The notes beneath the pieces are model-generated. The model was given only the letters and a program-made list of their open reading frames with translations, was not told the origin of the DNA and did not search any database. Shown in pieces: positions 1 to 7,576 of a DNA stretch of 64,000 nucleotides. A program made the translations under genes and the position numbers. Position 1 is the stretch's first letter. Each line of letters opens with the position of its first letter. Source of the stretch: Pseudanabaena minima (GTDB lineage: Bacteria > Cyanobacteriota > Cyanobacteriia > Pseudanabaenales > Pseudanabaenaceae); contig NZ_CP159508.1 in assembly GCF_051131155.1 (NCBI RefSeq), forward strand, positions 1,612,001-1,676,000, written 5' to 3'.

Positions 1-84
1 AAACGACGGGGTGAATTTAAATCGATTATGGATATCAAAAAGCGTACTGGCATTCCCTTTAGTGCGTATCGCCAACTCACTTAA
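1..84 (+). CDS. 3' end of an unknown protein
   Basis: An open frame enters from the left edge and stops at TAA (82-84), giving 27 residues ending in SAYRQLT. The residues are basic and hydrophilic (KRRGEF, DIKKRTG). The rest of the gene lies outside the window and I do not recognise the family. A strong hairpin follows 15 bases later, which fits a true gene end. Confidence 0.5.
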   Translation, partial: KRRGEFKSIMDIKKRTGIPFSAYRQLT

Positions 85-99
85 AACTTACTTAAATAG

Positions 100-132
100 A
101 ATTAGGAGCGGTGCTTTGCGCCGCTCCTAATT
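100..132 (+). terminator. Hairpin terminator after the first gene
   Basis: Twelve-base perfect arms (AATTAGGAGCGG and its complement) surround TGCTTTGCG. It is the first of a large set of hairpins in this window with the core GYGCTTTGCGC. A GTG inside the hairpin could open the next gene's frame further upstream, but that would put the start inside the stem. Confidence 0.7.
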
Positions 133-155
133 GTTTAATTGTTAGAGGCTTATTT

Positions 156-1352
156 ATGTTGATTTTTAGAACATCTTTGAAAGAAAATTTAGCCAAGCAT
201 CAAATATGGTTAGAAAGTCAAGGCGAGAAAGGTCACAGATTTAGTGCGGCTGGAGCTAACTTAGAGAAATCTGATCTCAGTGGCGCAAATCTGCGTAAAG
301 CTAATCTCAGCGGCTCTAACCTCAGCGAAGTCAATCTCAGCAATGCTAATCTCAGTGAAGCAACTTTATTTGGCACAAAGTTGAGTGGTGCAAATCTTAA
401 TGCAGCGAATCTGAGTGGTGCATCGCTGAGTGGTGCTGAACTTCAAAATGCAACGCTCCAGAATGCAGATTTAACCGAAGTACTTCTTTGCGAAGCGAAC
501 CTTAGCAATACGAATCTTAGCAATGCTAATTTACATAAAGCTAATCTCAGTCTCGGTATACCAGAATTTGTCAAAGCCAAAAATATTCAGGCAATCTTGT
601 CTGGAAACACCATTCCTTTTGTGAATGTCAACCAAACCAATCTCAAAGAAGCAAATCTCAGCGGTGCGAATCTCAGTGAAGCAAATTTGGATTTTGCAAA
701 TCTTTTTGAGGCAAATCTCAGTGGAGCAAATTTACAGAAAGCAAGATTATTTTCGGTAAATCTTAGTAAGGCGAATCTCTCTCATGCAAGTCTTGAGGGT
801 GCTGATCTATTTCGATCGCAGGCTCTAGGATCTGACTTTAGTTTTGCAAATCTGACGGGAGCCTGTATTGAAGAATGGATTATTGACCGTGATACTAAGT
901 TGGATCAGGTGATCTGTGATTCTATCTATTTAAAGCATCTCTTGAGAAGCTTGCCTGATTACATTCTCAGGAAATATAGCGATCGCCGCCCATTTAATCC
1001 TAAGGCAAAATTTGCTCAAGGTGATTTTGTCAAATTAGTGGGCAAGGTAAATCAAGGTTCTGAATTAGAGAAGTATGGTTCTGAGGTTTTACAAGAACAT
1101 ATTCTCGTTGAAGAACTGCATCAAATTTTTGAACAGCTTTCTGAGCAATATTCACAACGTTATACTGATGCATCAGAAAGCGATCGCCTTGCCATCCTCA
1201 AATTAGAAATTCGCTATCAAGCCAAGGAAAATATCGCTTTTAGAGAAAGGCTATTAGAGGCGATTAATTTACCAAGTCAAGCATTAACTGATCTATTACA
1301 AAATAATTCTTTTGTAACCCTGTCTCCTCAAGTCATCACAACTTTCTTGTAG
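156..1352 (+). CDS. Pentapeptide-repeat protein
   Basis: A 398-residue protein. About residues 30-245 are runs of A(N/D)LS-type pentapeptides (ANLSGANLSEANL and similar), which fold as a right-handed quadrilateral beta-helix in this family. The repeats pause around residues 140-160 and then resume. The last ~120 residues are non-repetitive, charged and probably alpha-helical. The start is taken at ATG 156, preceded by GAGG at 146, not at an upstream GTG inside the terminator hairpin. There is no signal peptide, so it is probably cytoplasmic. The molecular role is unknown; such proteins are very common in cyanobacteria and most have no assigned function. Confidence 0.85.
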   Translation: MLIFRTSLKENLAKHQIWLESQGEKGHRFSAAGANLEKSDLSGANLRKANLSGSNLSEVNLSNANLSEATLFGTKLSGANLNAANLSGASLSGAELQNATLQNADLTEVLLCEANLSNTNLSNANLHKANLSLGIPEFVKAKNIQAILSGNTIPFVNVNQTNLKEANLSGANLSEANLDFANLFEANLSGANLQKARLFSVNLSKANLSHASLEGADLFRSQALGSDFSFANLTGACIEEWIIDRDTKLDQVICDSIYLKHLLRSLPDYILRKYSDRRPFNPKAKFAQGDFVKLVGKVNQGSELEKYGSEVLQEHILVEELHQIFEQLSEQYSQRYTDASESDRLAILKLEIRYQAKENIAFRERLLEAINLPSQALTDLLQNNSFVTLSPQVITTFL

Positions 1353-1357
1353 CATAA

Positions 1358-1524
1358 CTAATCTTACGTGGATGGAATGAATGCCTGCAATCATCTAAGT
1401 TTAGGGCTTGCCCTGTAGCGTAGCCCCTACAAAATCAAATTATTAGGGTAGGGGCAATCCCCCCGTGGTTGCCCTGTCGTGCTAGCAGCAAGAGATTCAT
1501 TCTCTGAGTTTCACGTAACATCAG
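1358..1524. repeat. R1 inverted-repeat element, copy 1
   Basis: About 167 bp bounded by imperfect copies of the R1 terminal repeat (consensus CTGATGTTACGTGGAA): CTAATCTTACGTG on the left and TCACGTAACATCAG on the right. The interior has the R1 core GGGGCAATCCCCCCGTGG. It has no coding capacity and is the most diverged of the four full copies. It starts 6 bases after the pentapeptide gene stop. Confidence 0.75.
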
Positions 1525-1528
1525 GTGT

Positions 1529-1629
1529 TACCAATTCACGAAAGTGTGACAACACTTTTGCGAATTAAAAACCAAACCCAGTAAGGGTTTTTAAAACTCG
1601 AAATGGCTACGCCATTTTGAGGTTTGGTA
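1529..1629. repeat. R2 intergenic repeat, copy 1
   Basis: About 100 bp: a small stem around AATTCACGAAAGTGTGACAA, then ACCAAACCCAGTAAGGG, then a stem AAATGGCtacGCCATTT and the end GGTTTGGTA. The same arrangement recurs near 35482, 37461 and 38574, with partial copies elsewhere. From here to 2024 there is no gene; the gap holds R1, R2 and R3 elements only. Confidence 0.7.
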
Positions 1630-1775
1630 TATGACTAACTGTTGTTACGCAGAAAAAAGATAGTCACCATGTTTCGATATCATCTTGAAAGAGAATTTGG
1701 CGACCAAATCCCTACCTGTTTGTAAAGGTCAGGGCTTGGTGTCTAAGCCCCAATCTTTGCTTCTTTGCGGATTAA

Positions 1776-1826
1776 GAACCAAACCCAGTCAGGGTTTTAA
1801 ACATATAAAATAGCTAGACCACTTTA
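1776..1826. repeat. R2 repeat, partial copy
   Basis: Carries the ACCAAACCCAGTCAGGG block of R2 followed by a decayed stem. It runs directly into the R3 element at 1827, suggesting that R3 inserted into or next to it. Confidence 0.5.
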
Positions 1827-1918
1827 TATAGCAATCCTAAATGGTTTGTGGAAGGACACCCCTTCGGGGTGTCCTTCCACAAACAAAAAAAATCCACAAA
1901 TGATATAGGACTGCTATA
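1827..1918. repeat. R3 inverted-repeat element, copy 1
   Basis: A 92-bp element with ends TATAGCAATCCTA and TAGGACTGCTATA (12 of 13 complementary). Inside is a long hairpin, GGAAGGACACC-CCTTCGG-GGTGTCCTTCC. A second copy with the same ends but different hairpin arms lies at 55658-55748. Non-coding, MITE-like. Confidence 0.75.
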
Positions 1919-2024
1919 TGTAGGTATAGAAAGTAAAGGCAGTGTATAATCGCATCCTTTACTTTCTAGGTCTTATAACCTAACTTTACTGACAGCTATA
2001 TTTTATACAGATTTAATAAATAGA

Positions 2025-3365
2025 ATGGCAACTTGGCAAGCAATAGTGTCGCTAGTTACCTTTATCAGTGTGATTTTTCTACTGATTACTGAGTGGCTAC
2101 ATTTTACGATCGCTGCTTTTTTGGGCGCTTTAATCTTGATCGTTGCTAACGTGATGACCATGCCTGAAGCCCTTGCATATATTGGTAAAAGTCATGGCAC
2201 ATTAGGGCTTTTCTTTGGTGTGATGGTGATGGTACGCGCCTTTGAGCCAACTAAAGTTTTTGATTATCTTGCTACAAAAATGGTGATTTGGGCAAAAGGA
2301 AGAGGCGATCGCTTGCTACTAGGAATTGTGGCTTTAACTACGCCAATCTGTGCGATCTTACCCAATGCTACAACCGTAATGTTGCTTGCCCCGTTAATCC
2401 CCCCAATCGCACAGGAAATCGGCGTGGATTTCGTGCCATTACTCATTTTGATGGTATTTGTAGCAAATAGCGCAGGCTTATTGACCATCGTTGGTGATCC
2501 CGTCACCTATATCGTTGGTGATGCCATCAATATGAGCTTTATGGATTATTTGTTACAGCTAAGTCTCGGTGGGGTAATCGCCTTAGTAGTGATCGTCGCA
2601 ACTTTACCATTTCTATTTCGCAAAATCTGGCACAAGAAGTTAGAAAATCTGGAAAGTCTTCCGCATCCTAAGATCAACCACCCACGGACTCTCTTTGTTG
2701 GGGCAATTATCACTGCCTTTGTGCTGATATTTTTTGTAATTGGTGAATCATTACCGATTCCTGTATCCCCAGCAACTGTGGCTCTTCTAGGCGCTGCTCT
2801 TGCAATGCTGCTGTCACACCATAGCAAAATTGACTCAGTACAGAATATTCTGCGAGACGTAGATTGGAGTACTTTAATTTTCTTTATGTGCTTTTTTGTG
2901 CTGATTGGAGGTCTGGAAAAAACAGGAGTAATCGGCAGTATGTCGGGAATTTTGGGAGTAATTTTAGGGAAAAATATTGCTCTTGGTTCGATTGTTCTGA
3001 TCTTTTTTGTGGGGTTAATTTCCAGCGTTGTCCCCAATATTCCCCTTGTGGTGGCGATGGTTCCCCTACTCAAGCAGTATGTGGTTAATGTCGGTTTAGC
3101 TGGTTCGGAGATTATCTCTCCAGATTTTGCAGGACAATTACCAGCGATCGTGTTGCCTCTGTTTTACGCGATGATGTATGGTGCAACCCTTGGCGGAAAT
3201 GGAACTTTAGTAGGAGCTTCGGCAAATATTGTCGCCGCAGGTGTTGCAGAGCAACATGGGCGGAGAATATCATTTAGAACGTTTTTGCGTTATGGCATTC
3301 CTGTAATGATTTTGCAACTTGTAGTTGCGGCGCTCTATGTCACCTTGCGATTTTTGATTTTTTGA
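2025..3365 (+). CDS. ArsB/NhaD-superfamily (SLC13-like) permease
   Basis: A 446-residue polytopic membrane protein with about 10-12 hydrophobic segments, beginning with a helix at residues 5-40. Features of the ArsB/NhaD/P-protein permease fold are visible: an early cytoplasmic loop with LPNATTVMLLAPL, and VANSAGLLTIVGDPVTYIVG (about residues 145-165), matching the conserved NxxGxxTxxGDPxN-type region. A second half repeats the pattern with PNIPLVVAMVPLL and GGNGTLVGASANIVAAG. The family carries anions or Na+/H+ exchange; the substrate cannot be told from sequence. There are no arsenic genes nearby, so an arsenite role is not supported. The start is the ATG after a weak A-rich leader. Confidence 0.85.
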   Translation: MATWQAIVSLVTFISVIFLLITEWLHFTIAAFLGALILIVANVMTMPEALAYIGKSHGTLGLFFGVMVMVRAFEPTKVFDYLATKMVIWAKGRGDRLLLGIVALTTPICAILPNATTVMLLAPLIPPIAQEIGVDFVPLLILMVFVANSAGLLTIVGDPVTYIVGDAINMSFMDYLLQLSLGGVIALVVIVATLPFLFRKIWHKKLENLESLPHPKINHPRTLFVGAIITAFVLIFFVIGESLPIPVSPATVALLGAALAMLLSHHSKIDSVQNILRDVDWSTLIFFMCFFVLIGGLEKTGVIGSMSGILGVILGKNIALGSIVLIFFVGLISSVVPNIPLVVAMVPLLKQYVVNVGLAGSEIISPDFAGQLPAIVLPLFYAMMYGATLGGNGTLVGASANIVAAGVAEQHGRRISFRTFLRYGIPVMILQLVVAALYVTLRFLIF

Positions 3366-3370
3366 TGACC

Positions 3371-3413
3371 AATATAAATGAAGGCTGCGCTTCGCGCAGC
3401 CTTCATTTATATT
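3371..3413. terminator. Bidirectional hairpin terminator
   Basis: A perfect 20-base-arm palindrome (AATATAAATGAAGGCTGCGC, loop TTC) fills the 49-bp gap between two convergent genes. It has A/T-rich ends on both sides, so it can serve both strands. Confidence 0.8.
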
Positions 3414-3414
3414 G

Positions 3415-5805
3415 CTATAAAGGATAGATCTTAATTGGCAGTAATCGCATGAGAGCTTGTCCTAGGCGATAAGCCTGCGTGTCATACATTGGTAACTCGA
3501 TCGCCGCAGGGAGGCTTTGCATAAAGCGCCGCGCAATCTCCAGATCACAACCTGAAATATTTTTGAGCTTATTGCCAGCATCCAGCAAGACACTAGAATT
3601 GAGAGGAGGTTTAGCGCGTAGCTGCCAACGCTTTGGTAAATGGAGGTTACCTAGCTCAATGCGCCTCAGCCCTGAAATTGAAGCTAATAACGTCAGGCGA
3701 TCGCCTACTTTCATCACCTCATCATCAGATGGCATATAGAACTCACTATGTCCATCAGCTTTAGGAGCGCTAGTCTTTAGATAAACTGGCACAACGATAT
3801 AACCATAGGCAATTTGCGAAAGATTTTTGCCGATTAATGTATCGTTCTCGGAAATGATATATTCTGCAACTAAAACTGTGCGCTGATTGAGGCGAAATAG
3901 ACTTAACATATTCTCGCCAAATGCTGCTCCTGCAAAAGCTTCAGCAGATAGAGCATAGGCACAAAAAGATTGAGAACTGGGCAGAAGTTCGGCTAGATTT
4001 TCACTGAAGTAGCGATCGTAGGTACGAATAGCGAGATTCATTTGACGATTAATTCTTTTGGCGGCATCACGGGCTAGCAAAGCAGTTTCGAGATTGAGCA
4101 TCTGATCGTCAGTGACCGAGAGAATACTCCTAGCTGTGGCTAGATTTGTTTTTGATAACTCTTCGATGATATTGCCTGTAAACCAAGGTACTCTGTCCGC
4201 CAGATCGCAGTCGTGGGGATTTTCACTAACGATCACAAAGGGAAGTTGTAATTTGAATAGAATATCTGCAATTCTCTGACCTAGCCGACCAAATCCAATC
4301 AGGATAATATGATCGCGACTAGGTATAGGTAGCGATCGCTTAAAAAACTCAAATTTGGAACTGAGAATGCTATCGGCAATCAATCCGACTACTCCCAAAA
4401 CAAATAGTAGACTGATCAAGGTAATGGACAAGCAAAATATCACCACCCACAGAGGTACTTGATCTTCACCTAGTCCTCCAAATACATCCCCAAATCCTCC
4501 TAATAACAAAATCATGCTTGCCGAAATCGCCTTTTGCCATGAAATATTCGGCACGTTAAAGAATAAGACTACGGAGCTAATTCCCCATAGGGTAATTGCT
4601 GTGATCACGCCCCATAGAATGAGCCGACGCGATCGCACCGCTTGAAACCAAGAGCTAATCTGATGCCATTTCGACTTCCAAAATGCGGAACCTGTAATTT
4701 TGAGTAATAGTTGATCAATCTTTTGCAAAGCTGAAGAACTGGGATGAACAGAAAAATCAGTTAGTTGCGAAAGTCGGCTAGGTGAGGAGAAATCATTTTC
4801 CACAAATTCAATGAAGGCAACTCGATCGTCAACTTGGACAACTGTATCAGGCTCCCATTGAAAGAAGAGGCGATCGGAGTTATGGTCAGTAATACTCAAT
4901 AGGCGAGAATTCTTTTTATGTAAGAGATAAGCAGGTGTTCTCAGAAAACGATAGTCATTTGCCTCTACCCAACGTTCTACTACTCGTAATTTGCGATCGC
5001 CAAGTTGAAATAATCCTAATGTCCCTCCGCCTAAGCCTGCCACGGCAAAGGAGGCAGCAGGGAGATCTACAGGATCAAGGGCGACAAAGTTTCCTAATTG
5101 ATCTTTCAGTAACTGGTTGAGATTTTGACGGGAGGAGCGAACGACAATATGCACATTGGGATTGAGCCGACGGGCAGCGATCGCTGTTTCAATGTTTACA
5201 TTCTCGTTGCTGGTGACTAGTAAAATCGCTCGACAGTTATCGATTCCTGCTTTGATTAAAACCTCAGAGCGCCGACAATCTCCCAAAATTATCGATTGAT
5301 CGAGGAATTCTGAGAAGTTATCAAACTCCATAATTTCTGGTTGGACTTTATCGATCGCACAAATTTTTACTTCATATTCGCGATAGGCAAATTTCTTTAA
5401 GTTAAAGACTGAATGCTGTCCTAGACTGCCTAAGCCACAAACGATAAAGCGATCGCATACACTTTCACTCTCTGCGCCTACATTAGTCTCTAAATTGATA
5501 GTTGGCTTTGGAGTTTCTTTTTCTTCGTTGTTTGCTAACTGTTGATCCTGATCAAACTCTATGGTTTCGATCCATTGTGGTAATGGCTGTCCAAACCAAA
5601 ATGCATAAATTCGTGCTGCCTTAAAATTACGATAGTCAAAATCATGACAACATTTAGCGATCGCCTCCACTAACACTCGGCGATCGCCAAAATAAGTAGA
5701 CTCTAATAAAATATGTAGCTCTTGAGGCTTTTGTCTGACTGTGACATTTACTTTGATTTCTAGGTCAAGTAAGCAAGTTTTAATTAATACAGCAAGCGAT
5801 CGCAT
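3415..5805 (-). CDS. Two-RCK NAD-binding channel-like membrane protein
   Basis: A 796-residue protein. An N-terminal region of ~110 residues precedes a first TrkA-N/RCK Rossmann domain (CGLGSLGQHS, about residues 122-260) with a TrkA-C-like part. A membrane module follows (about residues 390-475): one helix, a loop containing MILLLGGFGDVFGG, then a second helix. A second Rossmann domain (IGFGRLGQRIA, about residues 495-630) and a C-terminal TrkA-C region complete it. This order resembles RCK-gated 2-TM channels of the CASTOR/POLLUX type. The GGFGD element sits where a potassium selectivity filter (TVGYGD) would be, which is my inference. It is most likely an ion channel or transport regulator gated by nucleotide or ions. 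It is monocistronic and convergent with the permease. Confidence 0.75.
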   Translation of the reverse strand: MRSLAVLIKTCLLDLEIKVNVTVRQKPQELHILLESTYFGDRRVLVEAIAKCCHDFDYRNFKAARIYAFWFGQPLPQWIETIEFDQDQQLANNEEKETPKPTINLETNVGAESESVCDRFIVCGLGSLGQHSVFNLKKFAYREYEVKICAIDKVQPEIMEFDNFSEFLDQSIILGDCRRSEVLIKAGIDNCRAILLVTSNENVNIETAIAARRLNPNVHIVVRSSRQNLNQLLKDQLGNFVALDPVDLPAASFAVAGLGGGTLGLFQLGDRKLRVVERWVEANDYRFLRTPAYLLHKKNSRLLSITDHNSDRLFFQWEPDTVVQVDDRVAFIEFVENDFSSPSRLSQLTDFSVHPSSSALQKIDQLLLKITGSAFWKSKWHQISSWFQAVRSRRLILWGVITAITLWGISSVVLFFNVPNISWQKAISASMILLLGGFGDVFGGLGEDQVPLWVVIFCLSITLISLLFVLGVVGLIADSILSSKFEFFKRSLPIPSRDHIILIGFGRLGQRIADILFKLQLPFVIVSENPHDCDLADRVPWFTGNIIEELSKTNLATARSILSVTDDQMLNLETALLARDAAKRINRQMNLAIRTYDRYFSENLAELLPSSQSFCAYALSAEAFAGAAFGENMLSLFRLNQRTVLVAEYIISENDTLIGKNLSQIAYGYIVVPVYLKTSAPKADGHSEFYMPSDDEVMKVGDRLTLLASISGLRRIELGNLHLPKRWQLRAKPPLNSSVLLDAGNKLKNISGCDLEIARRFMQSLPAAIELPMYDTQAYRLGQALMRLLPIKIYPL

Positions 5806-5864
5806 TCTTTATTCACGTTCTCAAACTAGTAACTTTGCAAACCTTTAATCTTAAACCATGAACA

Positions 5865-6344
5865 TTAATAGCAGGTTATCTTAGCTCTTTGCTTTATATC
5901 CTGTAAGTAGATGACCTCTGCTAAGATTTTTTCTTTGATTTGGGGTTTGAGTCCATCTTTTGTGACTAGATCTACTTTCATTTGGAGGCGATCGCTTAAG
6001 TAGTCTTTTAGTTCGATTAAGTCAAATAAGCTTGGTTTCTGAGCATATTCCACCAGTATATCTATACCACTGGCTGAATTGTAATCGCCTCTAGCATAGG
6101 AACCAAAGATTCCTAGTTGCTTAACATGATATTTATCTATTAGTTCGGATTTTAGATCAGTGAGTATGTTTTGGATTTCTATTAGAGTTTTGAGTGGTGT
6201 GCCTATGGAATGATTAGGAACTTCCGCAGCACGATCGAGAACGCCGAGAATGAAGCTTTCAAAGGTGACATTGCTTTGATTGGCGATTTCAATCAGCTTT
6301 TGTTGCAATGATTCAGGAATTTCTATAGTTAATGGTTTCTGCAT
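5865..6344 (-). CDS. MNT-type nucleotidyltransferase with an N-terminal extension
   Basis: A 159-residue protein. The first ~50 residues (LTIEIPESLQQKLIEIANQS) look like a small ribbon-helix-helix or antitoxin-like segment. The rest is a minimal nucleotidyltransferase with GIFGSYARGD. In family members the next element is SDID, with both aspartates binding metal; here it reads SGID, so the first catalytic aspartate is glycine. Activity is therefore doubtful. The gene overlaps the upstream nucleotidyltransferase gene by 32 bp in another frame, so the two are probably translated together. Proteins of this class act as MntA antitoxins with HEPN toxins, but no HEPN gene is adjacent. Confidence 0.75.
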   Translation of the reverse strand: MQKPLTIEIPESLQQKLIEIANQSNVTFESFILGVLDRAAEVPNHSIGTPLKTLIEIQNILTDLKSELIDKYHVKQLGIFGSYARGDYNSASGIDILVEYAQKPSLFDLIELKDYLSDRLQMKVDLVTKDGLKPQIKEKILAEVIYLQDIKQRAKITCY

Positions 6345-6639
6345 AACATACCTCTGCTTCGGCTAGGATGCGATCGCGTAAGCGATGATTGATTGATTTT
6401 AGGGTAACAAGGTCGATCGCTCTACCGTCAAATATTTTCGATAGTTCTTGTTCTAGTTGATGAAGTTTTAAGAATCCGATGGTTTTACCTGTTTGAAATT
6501 CGATAAGTATGTCTATGTCACTGGTAGGGCTGAAGTCATCACGAAGTACTGAACCAAATAATGAAAGCTTTTGGATGTTCCATTTTTGGCAGATTAGAGC
6601 AATTTCTTGTTTAGGTACTATTATATTCTGAGTTTTCAT
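6313..6639 (-). CDS. MNT-type nucleotidyltransferase (MntA-like)
   Basis: A 108-residue single-domain protein with the full signature LFGSVLRDD...SDIDILIEF, so both metal-binding aspartates are present. The third acidic position may be in AIDLVTL. The family adenylylates partner proteins, typically neutralising HEPN ribonuclease toxins. It lies in a minus-strand series with VapBC and a HicB-like gene upstream (11-bp gap) and an overlapping second nucleotidyltransferase downstream. No HEPN partner is visible, so its target is unknown. Confidence 0.8.
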   Translation of the reverse strand: MKTQNIIVPKQEIALICQKWNIQKLSLFGSVLRDDFSPTSDIDILIEFQTGKTIGFLKLHQLEQELSKIFDGRAIDLVTLKSINHRLRDRILAEAEVCYAETINYRNS

Positions 6640-6650
6640 ACATCAAGTTT

Positions 6651-6872
6651 TCAGGCAACGATTTGATAAATTATGGGGCGATAACGAGGTGCTGGGATAG
6701 TCTTATTTTCTGACTTTGCTGCTTCTAGCCATGCGGTTTTAGCAAGAATTACTTCATTGAGGGCTTGCTGTGGAGTTTCACCGATCGCTGAGCAATATTT
6801 CAAGTCAGGGATATCGGCAATATAAGCTTCGTCTTCTTCGCTGTAGAAAATGTTGATGTGATAATCTTTCAT
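6651..6872 (-). CDS. HicB-family antitoxin-like protein
   Basis: A 73-residue protein with the HicB partial RNase-H-like fold: IFYSEEDEAYIADIPDL at the start, then GETPQQALNEVILAKTAWLE. There is no C-terminal DNA-binding extension. HicB usually pairs with a small HicA ribonuclease toxin, but no HicA-like frame is adjacent. The start codon overlaps the last base of the preceding vapC stop, implying translational coupling. It may be an orphan HicB; such solo genes are common in cyanobacteria. Confidence 0.75.
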   Translation of the reverse strand: MKDYHINIFYSEEDEAYIADIPDLKYCSAIGETPQQALNEVILAKTAWLEAAKSENKTIPAPRYRPIIYQIVA

Positions 6873-7276
6873 TACGATGTCACCCAGTTTTCAAGTGCTA
6901 GATCTTGAACTCGATTAAATTCTTTGGTGTTGTTGGTGACTAGGGTTAGGTTTAAACTCAGAGCATGAGCGGCTATGAGCAAGTCCATTGCGCCGATGAT
7001 TTTGCCCGATCGCTCTAGGGTTGCGCGGATATTTCCGTAAATGGTTGCGGCTTGTTCGTCAAATTGGACAATTTCTAATGGGATTAGGAATTGGTTAAGG
7101 GCGGCGCGATTGCGATCGGGAAATTGGCTTTTGGCGGCTCCATATTCTAGTTCGGCTACGGTGATAGATGAGATGCCAATATCAAAGGGTGCGATGGTTT
7201 GAAATTTCTCTAAAACGTCTTTGGGCTTGCGTTTGATGATGTAAATACAAGTATTGGTGTCGAGCATATATCTCAT
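6872..7276 (-). CDS. vapC: VapC-type PIN-domain ribonuclease toxin
   Basis: A 134-residue PIN domain. The acidic active-site residues are visible: D6 in MLDTN, E42 in TVAELEYG, and D98 in GAMDLLIAAHA, followed by the usual VTNNTKEF element near residue 116. VapC toxins cut specific RNAs (often tRNA-fMet or rRNA) using Mg2+. The gene overlaps the antitoxin gene by four bases (ATGA), typical of vapBC operons. All key residues are intact, so it is probably functional, unlike the second vapC in this window. Confidence 0.88.
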   Translation of the reverse strand: MRYMLDTNTCIYIIKRKPKDVLEKFQTIAPFDIGISSITVAELEYGAAKSQFPDRNRAALNQFLIPLEIVQFDEQAATIYGNIRATLERSGKIIGAMDLLIAAHALSLNLTLVTNNTKEFNRVQDLALENWVTS

Positions 7277-7506
7277 GAGAATAGCTCCTCTCTTTCTTGT
7301 AATGGAGGTTGTTCTCTAGTTTCCATAAAGTCATCTGTGAAGAGATCGAGGCTATTCCAGAGGGTTTGCCAAGGGTTGTTTTTGGGGATAAGTATGATCG
7401 CGTTGCCAACTTTTTTGATATAGACTTCTTCGCCGACTAGTTGAAATCCGTCTGGTAATACGGCTAGTTGTTCGTTGCCTTGCATTCTGAGTTTGGCGGT
7501 GTTCAT
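7273..7506 (-). CDS. vapB: VapB-type antitoxin (AbrB/SpoVT fold)
   Basis: A 77-residue protein beginning MNTAKLRMQGNEQLAVLPDGFQL, the looped-hinge beta-strand pattern of AbrB/MazE-type antitoxins (AKLFxxGxSQAVxLP in relatives), then EEVYIKKVGNAIILIPK. The C-terminal third is acidic and would wrap around VapC. As first gene of the minus-strand stack it should also autoregulate the promoter in the ~70-bp gap upstream. Confidence 0.85.
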   Translation of the reverse strand: MNTAKLRMQGNEQLAVLPDGFQLVGEEVYIKKVGNAIILIPKNNPWQTLWNSLDLFTDDFMETREQPPLQEREELFS

Positions 7507-7576
7507 GGGTTTGTTCTCCTAGTTGTATTCTAAGTTAATTCTTCTAAGCCAAGCTTTGACTTCATTTGTGAGTTGT

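Noticed and set aside
111..155. GTG start at 111 for the pentapeptide-repeat protein
   Set aside because: The GTG lies inside the terminator hairpin of the previous gene; ATG 156 has a GAGG upstream and begins a better N-terminus.
2546..3073. Long minus-strand frame opposite the permease
   Set aside because: It mirrors a clear membrane-protein gene, is rich in Arg/Ile/Thr as antisense frames often are, and has no recognisable domain.
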